A stretch of 19,624 nucleotides of DNA, from contig CAZKBB010000054.1 in assembly GCA_964550935.1 (NCBI GenBank), positions 1 through 19,624 of the forward strand, read 5' to 3'. Origin of the DNA: JBCBSP01 sp964550935 (lineage in GTDB: Bacteria; Pseudomonadota; Alphaproteobacteria; Caulobacterales; Maricaulaceae). The notes under the pieces are model-generated. The model was not told where the DNA came from. It made no database searches and worked only from the letters and a program-made list of their open reading frames with translations. Positions within the stretch are counted from its first letter, which is position 1. Every line of letters begins with the position of its first letter. Of the stretch, positions 14,308 through 19,624 are shown piece by piece. Made by a program: the position numbers and the translations under genes.

Positions 14308-15009
14308 ATGCGCTTTCCCTCCCCCCTGATCGAGGCCCGCCTGGAGCGGCGCTACAAGCGGTTTCTCGCCGACGTGACGATTGCGGGCGAGACCGTGACG
14401 GCGCACTGCGCGAACCCGGGATCCATGATGGGGCTGAACACGCCGGGCGCGCGCTGCTTCGTCGCGGCGAACGACGATCCAAAGCGCAAGCTGCGCTACT
14501 CCCTTGAGATCGTGGAGGCCGACGGCGGGCTCGTCGCGATCAACACGTCCAACCCGAACCGCATCGCGGAGGAGGCGATCGCGGCCGGCGCCATCCCTGA
14601 GCTCGCCGGCTACGCCGGGCGCCGCCGCGAGGTGCGCTACGGGCGGAACTCGCGCATCGACCTCCTGCTCACCGACCCGCAGCGCGCGGACGCCTATGTG
14701 GAGGTGAAGAACTGCCACCTGATGCGCACGCCGGGCCTGGCGGAGTTTCCAGACAGCGTCACCAAGCGCGGCGCGAAGCACTTGGGCGAGCTCGCCGACA
14801 TGGCCGCCGGCGGGGCGCGCGCGGTCCAGCTGTTCATCGTTCAGCGCGGCGATTGCGACGTGCTGCGCCCGGCGCGCGATCTTGATCCGGCCTACGCCGA
14901 CGCGCTTATCGCCGCTGAAGCGGCGGGCGTGGAGCTTCTGGCCTACGCCTGCTCGGTGACGCCCGCGGCGGTCAGGCTTGAGCGGCCCATCCCCGTGGAG
15001 GCGGCGTGA
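14308..15009 (+). CDS. sfsA: SfsA family DNA-binding protein / nuclease
   Basis: SfsA was found as a stimulator of sugar fermentation genes in E. coli, and the family has a PD-(D/E)XK nuclease-type fold. The 233-residue protein has the family start FPSPLIEARLERRYKRFLAD, HCANPGSMMG (33-42), the nuclease-like core with Asp118 in SRIDLLL and Glu132/Lys134 in YVEVKN (130-135), FPDSVTKRGAKHLGEL (147-162), and the C-terminal GVELLAYACSVTP (207-219). All putative catalytic residues are present. ATG 14308 opens at the usual family position but has no clear ribosome site. Its stop TGA overlaps the GTG start of the thioesterase gene as GTGA, so the two are probably cotranslated. Confidence 0.93.
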   Translation: MRFPSPLIEARLERRYKRFLADVTIAGETVTAHCANPGSMMGLNTPGARCFVAANDDPKRKLRYSLEIVEADGGLVAINTSNPNRIAEEAIAAGAIPELAGYAGRRREVRYGRNSRIDLLLTDPQRADAYVEVKNCHLMRTPGLAEFPDSVTKRGAKHLGELADMAAGGARAVQLFIVQRGDCDVLRPARDLDPAYADALIAAEAAGVELLAYACSVTPAAVRLERPIPVEAA

Positions 15010-15506
15010 ACGGCGTCGTCGATCCGGCCGATCCGGGCTGGGATCTGCCGCGCGCCTTCCTGCGCGAGATCACGGCGAGGGACAGCGACATCGATGATTT
15101 CGGCCACGCCAACAACGCGGCCTATCTGCGCTGGGCCGACGAGACCGCCTGGGCGCACTGGGAGGCCGACGGGCTGACGCGGACCGACTGCCAGGATCAC
15201 GACCGCGGCATGGCGATCGTGCGTACCGAAGCGGACTATTCAGGCCATGTGCGCGCGGGCGAGCGTCTGGTCTGTGCCGTCTGGATCCCGGTTTCCGACG
15301 GGCGCCTGCGCGCTGAGCGCTGGTATCAGTTCCGCCGGGCGCTCAACGGCGAGACGGTCTTTCGCGCGCGCACGAAACTCGTATGTTTCCAGCTTTCCAC
15401 GGGTCGGTCTGCGCGCATGACCAGTCCGTTCGCCGATCATTACGCCAAGCCCGACGCGGCGCTGGCGCGCGCGGCCGCCGACCTGGCGGCGCCTGAGCGA
15501 GGATGA
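15006..15506 (+). CDS. Acyl-CoA thioesterase, 4HBT/YbgC-like hotdog fold
   Basis: Hotdog thioesterases hydrolyse acyl-CoA or acyl-ACP thioesters. The 166-residue protein contains the family segment DSDIDDFGHANNAAYLRW (26-43), with the Asp and GHxNN pattern, then EADYSGHVRAGERLVCAVWI (75-94) and the strand RAERWYQFRR (103-112). There is no membrane segment or signal peptide. The length is a little over that of YbgC (about 134) because of a polar Ala-rich tail after TSPFADHY. The GTG start overlaps the sfsA stop, and its own TGA (15504-15506) overlaps an ATG of the next gene. Neither sfsA nor the peptidase hints at a common substrate; the coupling may only be economical packing. Confidence 0.85.
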   Translation: MNGVVDPADPGWDLPRAFLREITARDSDIDDFGHANNAAYLRWADETAWAHWEADGLTRTDCQDHDRGMAIVRTEADYSGHVRAGERLVCAVWIPVSDGRLRAERWYQFRRALNGETVFRARTKLVCFQLSTGRSARMTSPFADHYAKPDAALARAAADLAAPERG

Positions 15507-15508
15507 CC

Positions 15509-17137
15509 ATGACCCGACCGATCTTCGCCCCGCTCGCCGCCGCGGCCGCCTTCGCACTCCTCACCGCCGGCTGCGCGAGCGCCCAGCCCGAGCCTGGGAC
15601 GCCACGCGAAGACGCCCTGCCCATCAGCGCCGCGGCGATCGAATCGCACATGCGCTTCCTCGCCGACGATCTCTTAGAGGGGCGCGAGTCCGGCACGCGG
15701 GGATACGACCTCGCCGCGCTTTACGTGGAGACCCGCTTCATCGAGGCGGGCCTGGCGCCCGGCGGCGATGACGGCTACCGCCAGGCGGTGCCGCTGGCCG
15801 AAGTGACCGCACGGCCCGAGGCGGCGCGCCTCCTGATCGACGGCGAGGCGCTGGAGGCCGGGGTCGACTACACGCTTTCGGCCCATCCGGTGCTGGAGGA
15901 GAGCGCGGCCGAGGGCGAAGCGGTCTTCGTCGGCTACGGCATCGCCGACGCCGGGGTCGGTCTTGACGACTACGCCGGGCTCGACATGGAGGGCTGCATC
16001 GCCGTGGCGGTCCAGGGCGCGCCGTCCGGCTTCCCGGCCGACGTCACCGCGCACCTGTCCAGCCGCTCGAACAAGACCCGCGCCGCCGCCGAGGCCGGCG
16101 CGGCGGGGCTTCTCCTGATCACCGCCGACGGGCTTGGGCGCACCAGCTATGAGCGCCTGCAGGGCCGCGCGGCGCGCCCGGGCATGACCACGCCCGCCTC
16201 GGCGGGCATGGGCGATCTCGTTGCGCGCGGCTATCTCTCCGAAGCGGGCGCGTCGAAGCTGATGGCCGTCGCCGGGCGCGATCTCGAAGCGTTGCTGGAG
16301 GCCGCGCGCGCCGGCGAGGCGCTTGAGACCGCACCGCTGGGCGTGATGGTCGCGCTGGCCCAGGCCACCACGATCGAACCGATCGAAAGCGACAACGTGA
16401 TCGCGGTGATCCCCGGGTCGGATCCAGAGGTCGCCGACGAGACGATCATCGTCACAGCGCACCTTGATCACTTGGGCGTGTGCCGCCTGCCCGAAGCCGA
16501 TGACGCGATCTGCAACGGCGTGATGGATAACGCCGCCGGCTCGGCCGCCTTGATCGAGGTCGCCGTGGAAATGGCCAAGGGCCCCGCCCCGCGCCGCACC
16601 GTGGCGTTCGCAGCGCTGGCGGCCGAAGAGCGCGGGCTTTTGGGGGCGGCGCATCTGGCCGAGATCCCGACCGAACCGGTCGGAACGGTCGCGGCCAACG
16701 TCAATCTGGACATGCCGGTGCTGACCTATCCGTTCGAGGATGTGATCGCCTTCGGCGCGGAGCACTCCAACCTGCAGGGCCACGCTGCGGCGGCCGCTGA
16801 GACCGTCGGCGCGACGCTGAGCCCCGATCCGATGCCGGAACAGGGCCTGTTCACCCGCTCGGACCATTACGAGTTCGTGCGCCGCGGCGCGCCGTCGGTC
16901 TTCATCATGACCGGCTTCGCCTCGTCCGACCCCGAGGCCGACGAAGGCGCGGCCTGGAACGTGTTCCTGTCAACGCGCTATCACCAGCCGAACGACGACT
17001 TCACCCAGCCGGTCCTGTTCGACCAGGGCGCGCGCTTCGCGACGATCAACCTTGATCTGATCCGGCGCATCGCGAACGCCGAGGAAAGCCCGGCCTGGAA
17101 CGCGGACAGCCCGTTCCGGCCGGGTGGAGCGCGGTAA
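15509..17137 (+). CDS. Lipoprotein M28 family zinc peptidase with PA domain
   Basis: M28 peptidases are di-zinc aminopeptidases. The 542-residue protein starts with a lipoprotein signal and lipobox LTAGC (Cys22), and the residue after Cys is Ala, so it should be retained in the outer membrane on the periplasmic side. A protease-associated (PA) domain occupies roughly 130-260. The catalytic domain has metal ligands His318 in TAHLDHLG, Asp340 in GVMDNAAG, Glu373/374 in AAEERGLLG, Asp401 in NLDMP and His492 in YHQPNDD, all present. I chose ATG 15509, with GAGG at 15499-15502, in place of ATG 15503, which overlaps the thioesterase stop with no room for a ribosome site. Peptide preference cannot be told. 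A role in recovering amino acids from periplasmic peptides is inference. Confidence 0.92.
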   Translation: MTRPIFAPLAAAAAFALLTAGCASAQPEPGTPREDALPISAAAIESHMRFLADDLLEGRESGTRGYDLAALYVETRFIEAGLAPGGDDGYRQAVPLAEVTARPEAARLLIDGEALEAGVDYTLSAHPVLEESAAEGEAVFVGYGIADAGVGLDDYAGLDMEGCIAVAVQGAPSGFPADVTAHLSSRSNKTRAAAEAGAAGLLLITADGLGRTSYERLQGRAARPGMTTPASAGMGDLVARGYLSEAGASKLMAVAGRDLEALLEAARAGEALETAPLGVMVALAQATTIEPIESDNVIAVIPGSDPEVADETIIVTAHLDHLGVCRLPEADDAICNGVMDNAAGSAALIEVAVEMAKGPAPRRTVAFAALAAEERGLLGAAHLAEIPTEPVGTVAANVNLDMPVLTYPFEDVIAFGAEHSNLQGHAAAAAETVGATLSPDPMPEQGLFTRSDHYEFVRRGAPSVFIMTGFASSDPEADEGAAWNVFLSTRYHQPNDDFTQPVLFDQGARFATINLDLIRRIANAEESPAWNADSPFRPGGAR

Positions 17138-17165
17138 TCGGGATCGGTTAGCGGCCGAACGGCGT

Positions 17166-17194
17166 TTCCCTGCGGACGCGGCGTTCGTTATAAG
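17166..17194 (+). promoter_or_regulatory. Promoter candidate for map
   Basis: TATAAG (17189-17194) matches the -10 consensus at five of six bases and is preceded at 17 bases by a poor -35, TTCCCT (17166-17171). Transcription would start near 17201, giving a leader of about 22 bases with AGAGGA at 17205-17210, twelve bases before the GTG. Confidence 0.35.
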
Positions 17195-17222
17195 GGCGGC
17201 GAGCAGAGGAAAGCGATTAAGC

Positions 17223-18050
17223 GTGACGCAGATCGACGAGGACGTGCGCGACGCCATGGAGCGTGACGGGCGCATCAAGATTCACAAGCGGGAAGACTTT
17301 GAGGGCATGCGCAAGGCCGGCCAGTTGTCGGCGCGCTGCCTCGACATGCTGACCGAGCACGTCAAGCCCGGCGTCACCACGCAGGAGATCGACGATCTCG
17401 TGCGCGCCTTCTACCTCGATCACGGCGCGGTGCCCGCGACCTTGTTTTATCGCGGCTACACCAAGTCGAGTTGCACCTCGATCAACCACGTGGTCTGCCA
17501 CGGCATCCCGAACGACAAGCCGCTGAAAGACGGCGACATCGTCAATATCGACGTCACCTGCATCCTCGACGGCTGGCACGGCGACACCAGCCGGATGTTC
17601 CCCGTCGGCGAGGTGCGCCGGAAGGCCGAGCGTCTGGTCGATGTGACCTTCGAGGCGATGATGCGCGGCATCGAGCGGATCAAGCCGGGCAATACGTTCG
17701 GCGATATCGGCGCGGCCATCCAGGCCTACGCCGAGGAGCAGCGCTGCGCGATCGTGCGCGACTTCTGCGGTCACGGGCTCGGGCGATTATTCCATGACGC
17801 GCCGAACGTTTTGCACTTCCACGATCCGGGCATGACCACGGCGACGCTGGAGGAAGGCATGTTCTTCACCGTCGAGCCGATGCTCAACTCGGGCAAGGCC
17901 GGGGTGAAGATTCTGTCGGACGGCTGGACCGCGGTGACGCGCGACAAGTCGCTTTCGGCACAGTTCGAGCACTCCGTCGGCGTGACCGCCGACGGAGTGG
18001 ACATCTTCACAAAGTCGCCCGCCGGTCTCGACAAGCCCCCCTACGTCTAG
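17223..18050 (+). CDS. map: Methionine aminopeptidase, type I
   Basis: The enzyme removes the initiator methionine from new proteins as they leave the ribosome. The 275-residue protein carries the five metal ligands of the family: Asp110 in VNIDVT, Asp121 in WHGDTSRMF, His184 in GHGLGRLFH, Glu218 in FTVEPML and Glu249 in QFEHSVGV. His93 (VCHGIP) and His191 complete the site. The stretch LFYRGYTKSSCTSINHVVCHG (75-95 region) is typical of type I. GTG 17223 gives an N-terminal extension of about 20 residues before IKIHKREDFEGMRKAG, as in Caulobacter-type enzymes; in-frame ATG 17256 is an alternative. The only gene of this function in the window, it is likely essential. It follows the M28 gene by 85 bases and has its own promoter candidate. 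Confidence 0.96.
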   Translation: MTQIDEDVRDAMERDGRIKIHKREDFEGMRKAGQLSARCLDMLTEHVKPGVTTQEIDDLVRAFYLDHGAVPATLFYRGYTKSSCTSINHVVCHGIPNDKPLKDGDIVNIDVTCILDGWHGDTSRMFPVGEVRRKAERLVDVTFEAMMRGIERIKPGNTFGDIGAAIQAYAEEQRCAIVRDFCGHGLGRLFHDAPNVLHFHDPGMTTATLEEGMFFTVEPMLNSGKAGVKILSDGWTAVTRDKSLSAQFEHSVGVTADGVDIFTKSPAGLDKPPYV

Positions 18051-18073
18051 GCGTTGCGAGCCCCCCCTTTCGG

Positions 18074-18102
18074 CTGACACGCGAAGCTTGGCGCGCTATC
18101 TC
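18074..18102 (+). promoter_or_regulatory. Promoter candidate for radC
   Basis: CTGACA (18074-18079) matches the -35 consensus at five of six bases and is followed after 17 bases by TATCTC (18097-18102), a moderate -10. The start point would be near 18109, about 24 bases before the GTG at 18133. Confidence 0.33.
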
Positions 18103-18132
18103 TCGCCATAAGAGAAGCTGCGCGAAGAGCAG

Positions 18133-18840
18133 GTGAGCGTGTCCAGCGACGCCGCGTCCGACAAGCAAACGCCCCACTATGTGGGCCATCGCGACCGGCT
18201 GCGTGCACGTTTCGCCGAGGCCGGCGGCGAGGCGCTGGCCGATTACGAGCTGCTGGAGCTTTTCCTTTTCCGCTCTATCCCCCGGCGTGACGTGAAGCCG
18301 CTGGCCAAGGCGCTGATCCAGCGCTTCGGCGATCTGGGCCGCGTCGTCGCGGCCGATCTCGATCAGCTCGAAGCCGTCGAGGGCGTCTCCGAGAAGACCG
18401 CGCTGGACTTGAAGCTGATGCATGCGGCCTCGGTGCGCATCGCGAAGGAGCAGGTTACCGGTCGGGCGGTGATCTCGTCCTGGTCGGCGCTTCTTGATTA
18501 TGTCCGCACCGCCATGCAGCACGCCTCGACCGAGGAGTTCCGCGTGCTGTTCCTGGACAAGAAGAACCGCCTCATCGCAGACGAGTTTCAGGCCCGCGGC
18601 ACGGTCGATCACGCCCCGGTCTATCCCCGAGAGATCGTCAAGCGCGCACTCTCCCTGGACGCCTCGGCTCTGATCCTGGTGCACAACCACCCCAGCGGCG
18701 ATCCCACGCCCAGCCAGGCCGACATCGAGATGACAAGGCGTATCATCGACGCGGCCAAGCCGTTCGATATCGTGCTGCACGACCACCTGGTGGTGGGCCG
18801 CGACCGGACCGCGAGCTTCAAGGCGCTGGGGCTGACTTGA
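18133..18840 (+). CDS. radC: RadC family JAB/MPN domain protein
   Basis: RadC was once linked to DNA repair, but its function is unproven; the protein has a metal-protease-like JAMM domain. The 235-residue product shows an N-terminal helix-hairpin-helix region (about 30-100, with YELLELFLFRSIPRRDVKPL and LEAVEGVSEKTALDL) and the C-terminal JAB domain (about 112-235). HNHPSGDPTPSQAD (184-197) and upstream EEFRVLFLD (134-142) form the JAMM signature with both His residues, Ser and Asp intact. Starts GTG 18133 and GTG 18139 are equally possible; AGCAGG lies five bases before the second. It is 82 bases after map. No mobile genes flank it, so this is the chromosomal form, not the plasmid/phage-borne kind. 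Confidence 0.93.
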   Translation: MSVSSDAASDKQTPHYVGHRDRLRARFAEAGGEALADYELLELFLFRSIPRRDVKPLAKALIQRFGDLGRVVAADLDQLEAVEGVSEKTALDLKLMHAASVRIAKEQVTGRAVISSWSALLDYVRTAMQHASTEEFRVLFLDKKNRLIADEFQARGTVDHAPVYPREIVKRALSLDASALILVHNHPSGDPTPSQADIEMTRRIIDAAKPFDIVLHDHLVVGRDRTASFKALGLT

Positions 18841-18842
18841 CG

Positions 18843-18906
18843 CCCGGCTCTTGAGAAAGCGCGCCGCAGGGCTCAAAACCGGGAGATCGCCCCACACCGC
18901 TCCCGG
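18843..18906 (+). promoter_or_regulatory. Two mutually exclusive hairpins in the leader of the threonine synthase-like gene
   Basis: Arm CCGGG (18879-18883) can pair upstream with CCCGG (18843-18847), extended by TTGAG (18851-18855) with CTCAA (18872-18876). Alternatively, CCGGGAG (18879-18885) can pair perfectly with CTCCCGG (18900-18906), with a 14-base loop. The two cannot form together. The second ends nine bases before the ATG at 18916 and would block ribosome access. There is no leader peptide rich in Thr or Ile and no known riboswitch pattern; in GC-rich DNA such pairs may be chance. The first hairpin could instead end the radC transcript. Confidence 0.3.
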
Positions 18907-18915
18907 ACACGCCCC

Positions 18916-19624
18916 ATGACCGAACGCCCATGGCACGCCTTCACCCATCTTGAGTGCTCGATGACGGGCGAGCAGGTCTCCAACGATCAGGCGCGCAACC
19001 TCTCGCCGGAGGGTTGGCCGCTGCTGGCGCGCTACGATCTGGAGGCGCTTACGAAGACCGCGGACCGCGACGCGATCGCCGCGCGCAGCCCCGTCGAGTT
19101 TCCCGGGTTCTGGAAGTGGCGCGAGCTTTTGCCGGTCAAGCGCGACGAGGACGTGGTGAGCCTCGGCGAGGTGGACACGCCCCTGATGCCGGTCCCGGGC
19201 TCGGCGGCCGGCATCGGCGCCTCGGGCCGCGTGATCGTGAAGGACGAAGGCCGGCTTCCCACCGGAAGCTTCAAGGCGCGCGGGCTCGCCATGGCCGTCT
19301 CGATGGCCAAGTCCTTCGGCGTGACGCGCATGGCCATGCCCACCAACGGCAACGCCGGGGCGGCGCTGTCGGCCTATTGCGCCGCGGCCGGCATGGAGAG
19401 CTACGCCTTCTGTCCGGAGGACACGCCCGAAGTGAACGTGCGCGAGATCGCCGCCCAGGGCGGGCATGTCTTCCGCGTCAACGGCCTCATCCACCAGTGC
19501 GGGCGCATCGTGGGCGAGCTGAAGGAGGCGGCCGGCTGGTTCGACGTCTCCACCTTGAAGGAGCCCTATCGGATCGAGGGCAAGAAGACGATGGGGATCG
19601 AGCTCGCCTTCCAGCTCGGCTGGC
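18916..19624 (+). CDS. Threonine synthase-like PLP enzyme, 3' end cut by window edge
   Basis: Threonine synthase converts O-phosphohomoserine to threonine. The 236 codons present show the PLP lysine Lys120 in DEGRLPTGSFKARGLA (110-125), TNGNAGAALSAY (143-154) and the STLKEPYRIEGKKT segment (212-225) of the Bacillus/plant-type (class with N-terminal LECS) enzymes. The N-terminus FTHLECSMTG resembles the zinc-ribbon start LECxxCG of relatives, but only the first Cys remains; later Cys positions in NLSPEGWPLL are also lost. Many alphaproteobacteria also carry a ThrC of the other type, so this could be a second enzyme with a different substrate. It follows radC by 75 bases, and no ribosome site precedes the ATG. 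I am confident in the fold family and moderately so in threonine synthase activity. Confidence 0.82.
   Translation, partial: MTERPWHAFTHLECSMTGEQVSNDQARNLSPEGWPLLARYDLEALTKTADRDAIAARSPVEFPGFWKWRELLPVKRDEDVVSLGEVDTPLMPVPGSAAGIGASGRVIVKDEGRLPTGSFKARGLAMAVSMAKSFGVTRMAMPTNGNAGAALSAYCAAAGMESYAFCPEDTPEVNVREIAAQGGHVFRVNGLIHQCGRIVGELKEAAGWFDVSTLKEPYRIEGKKTMGIELAFQLGW

Noticed and set aside
15674..16867. 397-codon minus-strand frame opposite the M28 peptidase
   Set aside because: Antisense shadow of a gene with all zinc ligands present; product rich in Arg, Gly, Ala and His without recognisable domain.
18007..19494. 495-codon minus-strand frame opposite radC and the threonine synthase-like gene
   Set aside because: Both opposing genes have clear catalytic motifs; the frame shows no family pattern and only reflects few stops in GC-rich DNA.
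1..19624. CRISPR array, insertion sequence, toxin-antitoxin or phage-defence genes
   Set aside because: No regularly spaced repeats, transposase-like motifs, small toxin/antitoxin pairs or defence domains were seen; all larger frames are accounted for by housekeeping families.

Overview
This window is a GC-rich, tightly packed chromosomal segment of an alphaproteobacterium. I infer a Caulobacterales/Maricaulales-type (Hyphomonadaceae- or Maricaulaceae-like) bacterium from three things: the xseB-ispA-dxs neighbourhood with a histone-deacetylase-like gene upstream, a Caulobacter-like methionine aminopeptidase, and frequent GTG starts with few classical ribosome sites. I saw no phage, transposon, CRISPR or rRNA sequence. 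Codon use looks uniform, so this reads as core genome, not an island.

Region 1 (1-7327, all minus strand) is a run of ten genes read toward position 1: UPF0145/YbjQ protein, signal peptidase I (lepB), an HSDL2-like SDR dehydrogenase, an SRPBCC protein, a histone-deacetylase-like hydrolase, a histidine phosphatase, xseB, csaA, ispA and dxs, which is cut by the window edge. dxs and ispA supply isoprenoid precursors: DXP for the MEP pathway, then farnesyl diphosphate. The csaA gene sits between xseB and ispA, where the classical operon has nothing.

Region 2 (7457-12316) changes strand from gene to gene. It holds a small membrane protein with a good promoter candidate, a nitronate monooxygenase-like protein and a 3-mercaptopyruvate sulfurtransferase. 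These are followed by threonine ammonia-lyase with an ACT domain, an AlkA-type DNA glycosylase converging on it, and folK of the folate pathway.

Region 3 (12317-12693) has no protein gene. It contains a chain of at least five close-packed hairpins and then tRNA-Leu(UAA) on the minus strand with an encoded CCA end.

Region 4 (12694-14185, minus) holds cinA-type and ClpP-like protease genes. Region 5 (14308-19624, plus) holds sfsA, a hotdog thioesterase and a lipoprotein M28 peptidase joined by overlapping start/stop codons. It continues with map, radC and the 5' part of a threonine synthase-like gene that runs off the end. The 75-base leader of this last gene can form two mutually exclusive hairpins.

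I found no convincing new multi-gene system. The items most worth a second look are the hairpin chain beside the tRNA, the alternative hairpins ahead of the threonine synthase gene, the divergent second-type ClpP, and csaA inside the isoprenoid operon. Translations were read directly from the sequence; family assignments rest on recalled motifs and no database search was run.
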